Assembly: GCF_000732605.1 (NCBI RefSeq)
Contig: NZ_JPME01000006.1
Coordinates: forward strand, 144,567 to 208,566
Direction: 5' to 3'
Source of the DNA: Lacrimispora celerecrescens
GTDB lineage: Bacteria > Bacillota > Clostridia > Lachnospirales > Lachnospiraceae
Length of the DNA: 64,000 nt
In this document: positions 35,649 to 44,245 of the stretch, piece by piece
How positions within the stretch are numbered: position 1 is the stretch's first letter
Layout: each line of letters begins with the position of its first letter
Notes under the pieces: model-generated
What the model saw: the letters and a program-made list of their open reading frames with translations, nothing else
Told to the model about the DNA's origin: nothing
Databases searched by the model: none
Program-made: the position numbers and the translations under genes

Positions 35649-36416
35649 ATGCAGGAAAAAAAGATGATGCATTTGAACATTACCAAAGATCAGGTAGGAC
35701 AATATGTATTCTTGCCTGGAAGCGTGGAGCGGGCAGCCAAAATAGCAGCCTATTTTGATAATCCCGTTAAAATAGCCCATCACAGAGAGTATCTCACATA
35801 TACGGGAACCCTGGCAGGAGTGCCTGTTTCCGTCACCAGCACAGGAATCGGAGGACCTTCTGCAGCCATAGCGGTAGAGGAATTGTATGAGTGCGGCGCT
35901 CACACCATGATGAGGATCGGTTCCTGTGCTTCCACCTCCCCAAAGGTTAAGGTGGGGGATGTTGTCATTCCCAACGGAGCAGTAAGGATGGAGGGAACAG
36001 GGATTCATTATCTGCCTGAGGAATTTCCCGCTGTTCCGGATTATGAGATGGTAAAAGAACTGGAAGCTGCGGCAAAGAAGCTTGACATTCCTTTTAATAT
36101 CGGAGTGACCATCTCAAAGGATTCCTTTTATACGGAAGTTTCTCCTGAGACAAAACCGGTGTATTATGAGTTAAAGAACAAATGGGAAGCTTATGAAAAG
36201 GGTGGAGCCACCAATTCCAGCATGGAGTGCGCAACACTGTTTCTGGTAGCTGCCTCCCTTGACATCAGAATGTCCTCTGTCATGATCAGCGCGACCAATT
36301 ACAAAAGCTATAGCAATGACGATAAGGATTATCCCCGGGAATGGGAAGACAGAGCGATCCAGGTAGGAATAGAAGCGATGACACAGATAATTAAAAAAGA
36401 CATGGCATCCCGTTAA
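35649..36416 (+). CDS. Uridine-phosphorylase-family nucleoside phosphorylase (copy 3)
   Basis: A 255-residue paralogue closely similar to the gene at 28343: shared FLPGS.ERA.KIAA.FDNP, TSTGIGGPSAAIA.EELY.CGA.TM and VIPNGA.RMEG segments. ATG 35649 with AGGAG upstream is preferred. A start at 35598 would put 17 basic residues in front and lies in a small hairpin (ATGCCCA at 35598-35604 with TGGGCAT at 35612-35618). The third phosphorylase in one operon; substrate range is presumably divergent. Confidence 0.9.
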   Translation: MQEKKMMHLNITKDQVGQYVFLPGSVERAAKIAAYFDNPVKIAHHREYLTYTGTLAGVPVSVTSTGIGGPSAAIAVEELYECGAHTMMRIGSCASTSPKVKVGDVVIPNGAVRMEGTGIHYLPEEFPAVPDYEMVKELEAAAKKLDIPFNIGVTISKDSFYTEVSPETKPVYYELKNKWEAYEKGGATNSSMECATLFLVAASLDIRMSSVMISATNYKSYSNDDKDYPREWEDRAIQVGIEAMTQIIKKDMASR

Positions 36417-36464
36417 GATGATGCTGTAAACGGCTGGCCGGAACCGGATGGAAAAGAGGTAACA

Positions 36465-37841
36465 ATGAAAAATTCAATATTGTTAAAAAATGTCCGTTAT
36501 ATCGTAACATGTGATTCCCAGGACAGGGTACTGGAGAACACCAATGTATACATAGAAAATGGCAGGATCGCTGATATCAGCGATAAAGAATGGCAGGCAG
36601 ATACAATACTTGACGGAACCAATATGTCCATGTATCCGGGGTTAGTCAATACCCACCATCATTTATATCAGATTTTTACCCGAAATCTGCCAAAGGTTCA
36701 ATCCATGGAACTTTTTTCATGGCTCATAACCCTTTACGAACTTTGGAAGAACCTTGACGAAGAGGTAGTCTATTTTACATCACTCCTTGGAATGGGAGAG
36801 TTAATGAAAAATGGCTGTACGACCTGTTTCGATCATCACTACGTATTTCCGAAAGGAAGAAATGGTATTATTGAGGCTCAGTTTGAAGCGGCCGGTGAGC
36901 TGGGAATACGGATGCATGCATCCAGAGGAAGTATGTCCTTAAGCAAAAAGGATGGAGGCCTGCCTCCGGATACTGTGGTCCAGACGATTGATGTTATATT
37001 AAAGGATTCCATGAGGCTGGCAGAACAGTTTCACGATCCGGCTCCTTTTTCCATGAGGCAGGTAGCCCTTGCTCCCTGCTCCCCCTTTAGCGTAACTCCT
37101 GATTTAATGAGGGAGTCAGCAAAGCTGGCCAGAAGCCTTGGTGTACGTCTGCACACCCACTTAGCAGAGACAAAAGATGAAGAGAGGTTTACGGTTGGTA
37201 CTTACGGAATGAGGCCTTTGGAATATATGGAAAGCCTGGGCTGGCTGGGAAAGGATGTATGGTTTGCCCACGGGATCCATTTTAATGAGGATGAATTGAA
37301 AACACTTGCCAGGACACAGACGGGAGTCGCCCATTGTCCGGTTTCCAATATGAAACTATCCTCCGGGGTGGCCAGGATCCCGGAGATGATGGACTTAGGA
37401 ATCCCTGTAGGTCTTGCCGTAGATGGCAGCGCAAGCAATGACGGTTCCAATATGCTGGAGGAAATGAGAGTGGGGTATCTGCTGCACAGACTACAGTATG
37501 GCCACAAGGCACCCAGCGGATATGAGATGTTAAAGCTTGCCACTGCAGGCGGGGCCAGGATCTTGGGAAGGAACGACATCGGCACTCTGGAACCGGGAAA
37601 GGCAGCAGATTTTTTCCTTGTGGATACCAGACGATTTGAACTGGTGGGAGCCATGGAGGACCCAAAATCAGTCCTGGCTACGGTGGGGCTGAAAGGACCG
37701 GTTGACTATACGGTAATTAATGGAAGAATTGCAGTAGAGAAGGGGCGGCTGGTCACGATAGATGAGGAAAAAACCCAGAACTCCGCCCAGGAGAGCTTCC
37801 AGAAGTTTATTAAAAAATCCCTGTGGCAGGCAGAGGAATAA
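36465..37841 (+). CDS. Amidohydrolase, likely 8-oxoguanine deaminase
   Basis: A 458-residue metal-dependent deaminase of the amidohydrolase superfamily. Metal ligands are visible: NTHHHLYQ (HxH), the central RLHTHLAETKDE His, GIHF, and the C-terminal Asp in VDGSASND. The NTHHHLYQxxTRNLP and GVAHCPVSNMKLSSG patterns are those of the 8-oxoguanine/hydroxyatrazine-type subgroup, whose 8-oxoguanine members make urate plus ammonia. Placement beside a nucleoside importer and phosphorylases supports deamination of a released purine base. Guanine or cytosine deaminase remain alternatives. Confidence 0.8.
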   Translation: MKNSILLKNVRYIVTCDSQDRVLENTNVYIENGRIADISDKEWQADTILDGTNMSMYPGLVNTHHHLYQIFTRNLPKVQSMELFSWLITLYELWKNLDEEVVYFTSLLGMGELMKNGCTTCFDHHYVFPKGRNGIIEAQFEAAGELGIRMHASRGSMSLSKKDGGLPPDTVVQTIDVILKDSMRLAEQFHDPAPFSMRQVALAPCSPFSVTPDLMRESAKLARSLGVRLHTHLAETKDEERFTVGTYGMRPLEYMESLGWLGKDVWFAHGIHFNEDELKTLARTQTGVAHCPVSNMKLSSGVARIPEMMDLGIPVGLAVDGSASNDGSNMLEEMRVGYLLHRLQYGHKAPSGYEMLKLATAGGARILGRNDIGTLEPGKAADFFLVDTRRFELVGAMEDPKSVLATVGLKGPVDYTVINGRIAVEKGRLVTIDEEKTQNSAQESFQKFIKKSLWQAEE

Positions 37842-37940
37842 AGTATTTTATAAGCAGGGAGAGGGTCAGACGATTCCTGCTATGATAGAAGTAAATAATT
37901 TTCAGCGACTTTGTAAGCAATTGGAAAGGAAGCATAACGG

Positions 37941-38885
37941 ATGAAACATATTATAGTGGATTGCGATACGGGTATCGATGATTCAATAGCCATATTATAT
38001 GCCTTAAAAAATAAAAAACTTCATGTGGAGGGATTTACCACTGTGTACGGAAACACATCGTCCATGCAGGCGGCGGAAAACACACTGCGGTTAATAAAAC
38101 TGGCTGAATGCGGCTATGACGTTCCGGTAATCGTGGGAGCAAACCAGAGCATGACCGGTGCCGAAGAGCCTTACCCCGTTCATATTCATGGAGACAATGG
38201 AATCGGAAACGTTGAATTGCCGGAATCAGAGCAAAAGCCTTTGAACCAGGAGGCTTCGGACTTTATAATAGGAAAGGCGGAGGAACTTTGTGGGGATTTA
38301 ACCATTGTTTCCTTGGGACGTTTGACGAATATAGCCGCAGCTTTGGAAAAGGATCCAAGGCTTCCATATAAAATTAAGCATTTGGTAATCATGGGAGGAG
38401 CCTTCCATAAGCCCGGCAATATTAGCGCATATGCGGAAGCGAATATATACGGAGATGCGAAAGCCGCGGATCTTGTATTCCGGGCAGGTTTTCCCACGAC
38501 AGTAGTAGGTCTTGATGTTACAATGGAGACATTTATATCCGCTCAGGATATTTCCCTGCTGGGCAAGTATTGCAGGAAGGAGAACCGGAAGATTGTACAG
38601 TACATGCAGTCCGCGCTGGAATACTATTTCCAGTTCAGCTACCAATCCATGGGGTGCCAGGATCGCTGCGTGGTTCATGATCCGCTGGCCATGGTGATTG
38701 CCGGGGATCCGTCCATCGGCGAATACCGTATGGTAAGGGCAGCGGTAGAGTATGAAAATGAAGAGTTCCGTGGCATGATTAAGAGAGATGAAGATTTTAT
38801 TCCGGTCTATGATCATGATGAAATCCAGTACTGTGTCCGTGTGGATTCCGATCTGGCGGTCAGGAAACTGCTGTCAGTGTTTTAG
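37941..38885 (+). CDS. Inosine-uridine preferring nucleoside hydrolase
   Basis: A 314-residue calcium-dependent nucleoside hydrolase (IUNH/Rih family) releasing ribose and base. The N-terminal DCDTGIDDSIA motif carries the calcium-binding aspartates, with TVYGN, LGRLTNIAAAL and VIMGGAF segments, and a late VHDPLA with the catalytic-region His. GGAAAGGAAG precedes the ATG. It is the last gene of the nucleoside operon; it supplies a phosphate-independent route beside the three phosphorylases. Confidence 0.93.
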   Translation: MKHIIVDCDTGIDDSIAILYALKNKKLHVEGFTTVYGNTSSMQAAENTLRLIKLAECGYDVPVIVGANQSMTGAEEPYPVHIHGDNGIGNVELPESEQKPLNQEASDFIIGKAEELCGDLTIVSLGRLTNIAAALEKDPRLPYKIKHLVIMGGAFHKPGNISAYAEANIYGDAKAADLVFRAGFPTTVVGLDVTMETFISAQDISLLGKYCRKENRKIVQYMQSALEYYFQFSYQSMGCQDRCVVHDPLAMVIAGDPSIGEYRMVRAAVEYENEEFRGMIKRDEDFIPVYDHDEIQYCVRVDSDLAVRKLLSVF

Positions 38886-38970
38886 CGGTCATAAAAGAAG
38901 GATGAAATGGAGGTCTTTATGGACAAGTTCTGCCATGGTTTCTGAATAGGTATCTGCCTTCCAGTCTTTA

Positions 38971-39024
38971 CCGGGATCCCGGTCTTTCGCTGACGGTGAG
39001 AGAGCGGGGATCCCGGATATTCTA
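38971..39024 (+). terminator. Terminator-like hairpin ending the nucleoside operon
   Basis: CCGGGATCCC (38971-38980) pairs perfectly with GGGATCCCGG (39007-39016), followed by a weak ATATTCT tail. Confidence 0.65.
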
Positions 39025-39138
39025 ATGATACAAGATTTTTTCTTCATTCTGCAAGATTCTGCAAAAATTTCAAGTTTACAGCCTGACAGACAAATTCTTT
39101 CAAAATAATGAATATGGTGGAATGTTTTGCGGTATTTA

Positions 39139-39147
39139 TGGTATAAT
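39139..39147 (+). promoter_or_regulatory. Extended -10 promoter of the sugar-nucleotide cluster
   Basis: TGGTATAAT (39139-39147) is a perfect -10 box with the TGn extension; no good -35 box is visible. It lies about 125 bases before the first gene. Confidence 0.6.
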
Positions 39148-39270
39148 CATAGCCAGATAATCATAAGCCCATTTGAGGTGCAAGGTTAAAAGGAAAGCAT
39201 CTTTCAACCTTGAGTATATGAATCAACTGGATAAGCAAGTATATCCCCTTGATTTATTAGGAGACAAAAT

Positions 39271-40052
39271 ATGAAACCACATGCATTTGCGGTCTGTGCA
39301 TATAAGGATTCGCCATATCTTGAAGCCTGCCTCCGTTCCCTTTTAAAACAAAGTGTTAAATCGGAGGTTATAATTTGCACATCAACGCCCAGCCTTATAT
39401 TGAAAAAATAGCGGACAAGTACGGAGTTCCGCTGTTTGTGCGGTATGGGAAAAGCAATATACGGGAAGACTGGAATTTTGCCTATAATAAGGCTTCTGCC
39501 CGTTTTGTTACCATTGCCCACCAGGATGATTTATACCAGAAGAATTATGTGAAGAAACTTCTGGAATGTTATGAAAAATACCCGGATATGACACTGTTTA
39601 CAGGTGGATATACGGTAATCAGGGGAGATCAGCCCGCTGTTTTTGAAAAGGTGGAGTTTATCAAACGCTTTCTCAGGCTTCCTTTGCGTTGCCGGCGTAT
39701 CAGCCACTTAACCTGGGTCAAAAAGAGCGTTTTGATGTTCGGCAATTCCATCTGCTGCCCTGCGTGTGCATATAATAAGGAAAGATTAGGAGAGTCTCTT
39801 TTTAACTCTCCCTATCAGTTTGCCCTGGATTGGGATACGCTTTATCAGTTAGCCGGACTTCCGGGACGTTTTATTAGCGCAGAAAGACCGATCCTGTATT
39901 ACAGGGTTCACGGGGAGGCCACGACAAAGGCCTGTATAGCGGACAACAGCCGTCTCCGGGAAGAAGCCCATATGTTTTCAAAGATGTGGCCGGGACCGGT
40001 CGTAAAGGTGCTGATGCACTTTTATCGTAAGGCTTACAAAGAGTATGAATAA
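39271..40052 (+). pseudogene. Frameshifted family-2-like glycosyltransferase
   Basis: From ATG 39271 (AGGAG upstream) the frame reads MKPHAFAVCAYKDSPYLEACLRSLL to VIICTSTPS, then stops at TAG. Homology continues in the -1 frame as YIEKIADKYGVPLFVR and on through IAHQDDLY (the acidic nucleotide-sugar motif) and FALDWDTLYQLAGL to 40052. One missing base at about 39391-39394 (CTTATATT for a probable CTTTATATT) accounts for it. The restored protein of about 260 residues would be a GT2-like enzyme adding a sugar to a surface glycan. Whether the shift is natural is unknown. Confidence 0.85.
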
Positions 40053-40075
40053 ATGAACATTTGGAGGATGAAGTG

Positions 40076-40852
40076 ATGAAGGTAGTTTTATTAGCAGGAG
40101 GTTTTGGCAGCAGGATCAGTGAGCAGAGCCATTTGAAACCGAAGCCGATGATTGAGATTGGGGAAAAGCCTATTCTGTGGCATATCATGAAGTATTATTC
40201 CCAATATGGTTTTCACGATTTTGTTATTTGCCTTGGGTATAAGCAGTATGTTGTAAAGGAATTTTTTGCGGATTATTTTCTGCATACATCAGATGTGACC
40301 TTTGATCTTGCCAATAATAAGATGGAGGTACATAACAATTATGCGGAGCCTTGGAAGGTGACCCTGGTGGATACGGGGTTAAATACCATGACCGGCGGAC
40401 GTATTAAGCGTATCCAGCCTTATATCGGCAATGAGCCTTTTATGATGACTTATGGAGACGGAGTCTGCGACGTGGATTTAAAGGGCTTGTTAAAATTCCA
40501 TCAGGACCATGGAAAGACTGCCACCATGACTACCGTCAATATCGCCCAGCTAAAAGGAGTTCTGGATATTGACGAAGGCGATGTGGTCCGTTCCTTCCGG
40601 GAAAAGGACGAAGCGGATAACAGCTTAATCAACGGAGGATTCATGGTCTTAAATCCCGAGATCTTTTCTTATTTAAAGGATGATACCACCGTATTTGAAA
40701 AAGAACCATTGCAGAGCCTGGCAGCAGAAGGGCAGCTTATGAGCTTCCATCACAATGGCTTCTGGCAGTGCATGGACACTCAGCGGGAAATGAAGAAGCT
40801 GGAAGATTTGTGGCAGTCCGGACAGGCGCCATGGAAAATTTGGGAGAAATAG
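40076..40852 (+). CDS. rfbF: Glucose-1-phosphate cytidylyltransferase
   Basis: A 258-residue nucleotidyltransferase that makes CDP-glucose from glucose-1-phosphate and CTP, the entry step to CDP-3,6-dideoxyhexoses. Signature LLAGGFGSRISEQSHLKPKPMIEIG with the catalytic Lys, the YGDG metal Asp, and INGGFMVLNPEIF are clear. ATG 40076 is used since GGAGG ends just before it; a TTG at 40061 overlaps that element. Two bases separate it from rfbG. Confidence 0.95.
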   Translation: MKVVLLAGGFGSRISEQSHLKPKPMIEIGEKPILWHIMKYYSQYGFHDFVICLGYKQYVVKEFFADYFLHTSDVTFDLANNKMEVHNNYAEPWKVTLVDTGLNTMTGGRIKRIQPYIGNEPFMMTYGDGVCDVDLKGLLKFHQDHGKTATMTTVNIAQLKGVLDIDEGDVVRSFREKDEADNSLINGGFMVLNPEIFSYLKDDTTVFEKEPLQSLAAEGQLMSFHHNGFWQCMDTQREMKKLEDLWQSGQAPWKIWEK

Positions 40853-40853
40853 C

Positions 40854-41930
40854 ATGACAAGCTGGACAAGTATTAAGTGGAACGAATTTTGTGATTTTTA
40901 TAAAGGAAAAAAGGTTCTGATCACAGGGCATACAGGCTTTAAGGGAAGCTGGCTCAGCCGGCTCCTTGTTAAGGCCGGTGCATCAGTAACGGGGTATTCC
41001 CTCATGCCTTCCACTGACCCGAACCTGTTTGAAGTAATCGGGCTTTCTGATACCGTTAATTCCATAATCGGGGACATCCGGGATTTGAAGCATTTAAAAA
41101 AGGTATTTTTACAGGAGGAGCCGGAAATCGTGTTTCATCTGGCCGCCCAGCCAATTGTCAGGGACTCTTACAAGGATCCGGTCTACACCTATGAGACGAA
41201 CGTCATGGGAACGGTCAACATACTGGAATGCATCCGCCTGACCCCTTCGGTCAAATCCTTTTTAAATGTTACAACGGATAAAGTGTATGAAAATAAGGAA
41301 TGGGAGTACGGATACCGGGAAAACGATCCATTAGATGGTTATGATCCTTATTCCAACAGTAAATCATGTTCTGAACTGGTGACACACAGCTATGCCAAGT
41401 CCTTTTTTTCCGACGGACGTGTGGCCATATCCACATCACGTGCCGGCAATGTGATCGGAGGCGGAGATTTTGCCAATGACAGAATCATTCCGGATTGCAT
41501 TCGGGCAGCAGAGGCAGGGCACGACATCATCGTGAGAAATCCCCATTCAACAAGGCCGTATCAGCATGTGCTGGAGCCTCTGGCCATTTATATGACGATT
41601 GCGATGAAGCAGTATAAGGACTCCGGGTTCCAGGGATATTATAACGTAGGACCGGATGACAGAGACTGCGTGACCACCGGAGTGCTGGCGGATTTATTCT
41701 GTGAGGCCTGGGGCCAGGGAATCAAGTGGATTGATAAGTTTGAAGGAGGCCCTCATGAGGCTAACTTCTTAAAACTGGACTGCTCCAAGACCAAAAAGGT
41801 TTTTGGCTGGTATCCCAGGTATGGGGTGAAGGAAGCAGTAGAAAAGACCGTGGAATGGACCAAGGCCTACTTGGAAGGGGCGGATATGCCTGCATTCATG
41901 GATCTGCAGATAAAAGAATTTTTCAATTGA
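40854..41930 (+). CDS. rfbG: CDP-glucose 4,6-dehydratase
   Basis: A 358-residue SDR-family enzyme converting CDP-glucose to CDP-4-keto-6-deoxyglucose with bound NAD. The Rossmann motif GHTGFKGSW, HLAAQPIVRDSY, the catalytic TTDKVYEN and YDPYSNSKS (Tyr-x3-Lys) motifs are all present. Length is typical. It is second in the rfbFGH block. Confidence 0.95.
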   Translation: MTSWTSIKWNEFCDFYKGKKVLITGHTGFKGSWLSRLLVKAGASVTGYSLMPSTDPNLFEVIGLSDTVNSIIGDIRDLKHLKKVFLQEEPEIVFHLAAQPIVRDSYKDPVYTYETNVMGTVNILECIRLTPSVKSFLNVTTDKVYENKEWEYGYRENDPLDGYDPYSNSKSCSELVTHSYAKSFFSDGRVAISTSRAGNVIGGGDFANDRIIPDCIRAAEAGHDIIVRNPHSTRPYQHVLEPLAIYMTIAMKQYKDSGFQGYYNVGPDDRDCVTTGVLADLFCEAWGQGIKWIDKFEGGPHEANFLKLDCSKTKKVFGWYPRYGVKEAVEKTVEWTKAYLEGADMPAFMDLQIKEFFN

Positions 41931-41955
41931 AATGAGCATGAGAGGAAAAAATAGA

Positions 41956-43296
41956 ATGTTTGAAAACAAGACAGAAAAAGAGGCGCGGGAGGAGATCCTT
42001 TCCTTGGTAAAGGAATACTGCAGCACCTATCACAATCAGAAAGATCCGTTTAAAGAAGGAGACCGTATTTCCTACGCCTCCCGTGTATACGACCATCAGG
42101 AGATGGTAAACCTGGTGGACAGCTCCCTGGAGTTTTGGCTTACGTCCGGACGGTATACCGATGAATTTGAGAAGAAGCTGGCTAAATATTTAAATGTAAG
42201 GTTCTGCTCTCTTGTTAATTCCGGCTCATCCGCGAATCTGGTGGCATTTATGACTCTTACATCGCCGCTTTTAAAAGAGCGTCAAATCAAGCGCGGTGAT
42301 GAAATAATCACAGTAGCAGCAGGATTCCCCACTACGGTGACCCCGATGATCCAGTTTGGGGCGGTTCCTGTATTTGTGGATGTAACCATCCCCCAGTATA
42401 ACATTGATGTGAACATGCTTGAAGCTGCACTCTCAGAAAAGACCAAGGCAGTCATGATTGCCCATACCCTGGGAAATCCCTTTGACCTTTCTGCCGTTAA
42501 GGCATTTTGTGATAAGCATCAGCTATGGCTTGTAGAGGATAATTGCGATGCTCTTGGAACAACTTACACCATAAACGGGGAAGAGCGTTTCTCCGGGACC
42601 ATCGGGGATATAGGAACTTCCAGTTTTTATCCGCCTCACCATATGACAATGGGAGAGGGAGGCGCAGTTTATACGAATAATTCTCTGCTGAACAAAATTA
42701 TCCGCTCATTCCGTGACTGGGGAAGGGACTGTGTATGCCCTTCCGGACGAGATAATTTGTGCGGACACCGGTTTGACCGCCAGTACGGAGAACTCCCCGT
42801 TGGCTATGACCATAAATATGTTTACTCCCATTTTGGCTACAATTTAAAGGCCACTGACATGCAGGCGTCAATCGGTTGTGCCCAGCTAGATAAGTTTCCA
42901 TCCTTTGTGGAGAGGCGGCGCCATAATTTCGACCGTCTTCATAAAGGTCTGGAAAAGGTTTCCGACAAGCTGATCCTTCCGGAGGCATGTCAAGACTCAA
43001 AGCCAAGTTGGTTCGGCTTTTTAATAACCTGCAAGGAAGGTGTAAGCCGGAATCAGGTGGTACAGTATGTGGAATCCAAAGGCGTTCAGACAAGGATGCT
43101 GTTTGCCGGTAATTTGACGAAACATCCATGCTTTGATCAGATGAGGGAGTCTGGGGAAGGCTACCGGATCGTTGGGCAGCTGACCAATACTGACCGGATC
43201 ATGGAGGATACCTTCTGGGTAGGAGTATATCCGGGAATGACGGATGAGATGATCGACTATATGGCAAAGACCATTAAGGAGGCTTTGAGCCTGTAA
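41956..43296 (+). CDS. rfbH: CDP-4-keto-6-deoxy-D-glucose 3-dehydrase (E1)
   Basis: A 446-residue PMP-dependent iron-sulfur enzyme of the DegT/aminotransferase fold. It removes the C3 hydroxyl, working with a separate flavin/ferredoxin reductase (E3, AscD/RfbI). The usual PLP lysine is replaced by His in PPHHMTMGEGGA, which marks it as a dehydrase, not an aminotransferase. The CVCPSGRDNLCGHRF segment supplies cysteines for the [2Fe-2S] cluster. ATG 41956 with AGAGG upstream is preferred to 41932. No E3 gene is nearby. Confidence 0.94.
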   Translation: MFENKTEKEAREEILSLVKEYCSTYHNQKDPFKEGDRISYASRVYDHQEMVNLVDSSLEFWLTSGRYTDEFEKKLAKYLNVRFCSLVNSGSSANLVAFMTLTSPLLKERQIKRGDEIITVAAGFPTTVTPMIQFGAVPVFVDVTIPQYNIDVNMLEAALSEKTKAVMIAHTLGNPFDLSAVKAFCDKHQLWLVEDNCDALGTTYTINGEERFSGTIGDIGTSSFYPPHHMTMGEGGAVYTNNSLLNKIIRSFRDWGRDCVCPSGRDNLCGHRFDRQYGELPVGYDHKYVYSHFGYNLKATDMQASIGCAQLDKFPSFVERRRHNFDRLHKGLEKVSDKLILPEACQDSKPSWFGFLITCKEGVSRNQVVQYVESKGVQTRMLFAGNLTKHPCFDQMRESGEGYRIVGQLTNTDRIMEDTFWVGVYPGMTDEMIDYMAKTIKEALSL

Positions 43297-43319
43297 TGGG
43301 CGGGCAGGAAAGAGGAAAC

Positions 43320-44159
43320 ATGAAGGAATACGATTTAACGGAGGTACACCAGGCAAACCTGGCTATTTTAAAGGAAATTGATCGTATCTGCCGGAAATAC
43401 AAGATTAAATATCTTCTGGATGCAGGAACGCTTTTAGGAGCAGTGAGGCACAAAGGCTTCATTCCCTGGGATGATGATGCAGATGTGGCATTTACCCGTT
43501 CCAATTATGATGCTTTTTTAAAGGTAGTACGCCGTGAGCTTCCGGAAGAGATGGAGCTTCTTGAACCAAAAGATTTAAGAGGCGGAACCGCTTTTTATGA
43601 TTTTACAACCAGGATCATCTATAAAAACAGCCGGACTCATGAGGACTCAGAAGAGATGCGGTTTTATGAAGGAAGATTAAATCATCTGTGGGTGGACTTA
43701 TTCACCATTGATGAGCTTCCGAAAGGCAAGGCAGCTTCTGCCTGTACCCGCCTTCTTCATACCGTAATCTACGGCATGTCCATGGGGCACCGTTACCGGT
43801 TGGATTTTAAGAAGTACAGCCTGGTCAATAAAATGGTCATTGGTACGCTGGCTTCTTTTGGAAAATTGATTCCAATGAAAACCTTGAATAAGCTGCAGCA
43901 TATGGCAGCGGTCAAAGATCAGAAGGGGAAGAGCAGCCTTAGGTATTACAGCAACTACCAGCCGGATTATCTTTATGTAACGCTTAAGAAGGAATGGTGT
44001 GAAGAAACGGTGGATCTGGAATTCGAAGATACCAAACTGATGGCACCTAAAGGCTGGCATGAGGTTCTTACCTGGATATACGGTGATTATAAGAAGCTTC
44101 CGCCTAAGGAGCAACGGGTGCCCTCTCATTCCAGCATGGAAATTAAAATATATCATTAG
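43320..44159 (+). CDS. LicD-family phosphotransferase
   Basis: A 279-residue LicD protein, the family that transfers phosphocholine or related phospho-groups to cell-surface glycans. The family core LLDAGTLLGAVRHKGFIPWDDDADV is present (the DDDAD motif binds metal), and the terminal KLPP segment matches. ATG 43320 with AGAGG upstream is chosen. It closes the surface-sugar operon, suggesting that the dideoxy-sugar polymer is decorated. Confidence 0.9.
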   Translation: MKEYDLTEVHQANLAILKEIDRICRKYKIKYLLDAGTLLGAVRHKGFIPWDDDADVAFTRSNYDAFLKVVRRELPEEMELLEPKDLRGGTAFYDFTTRIIYKNSRTHEDSEEMRFYEGRLNHLWVDLFTIDELPKGKAASACTRLLHTVIYGMSMGHRYRLDFKKYSLVNKMVIGTLASFGKLIPMKTLNKLQHMAAVKDQKGKSSLRYYSNYQPDYLYVTLKKEWCEETVDLEFEDTKLMAPKGWHEVLTWIYGDYKKLPPKEQRVPSHSSMEIKIYH

Positions 44160-44187
44160 GACATTGTAATAAGAAGATGTTGTATAT

Positions 44188-44240
44188 AAAAGATCCGCAT
44201 TGAAACGGCTATTTAATAGCCATTTCAATGCGGATTTTCT
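44188..44240. terminator. Bidirectional terminator between licD and BCCT genes
   Basis: A long near-perfect stem (GATCCGCATTGAAACGGCTA with TAGCCATTTCAATGCGGAT), with A and T runs on both sides serving convergent genes. Confidence 0.9.
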
Positions 44241-44245
44241 TGCCT

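Noticed and set aside
38919..38945. Eight-codon ORF (MDKFCHGF) after GGAGG, following the nucleoside hydrolase
   Set aside because: Too short to support; might be a stump of a lost gene.
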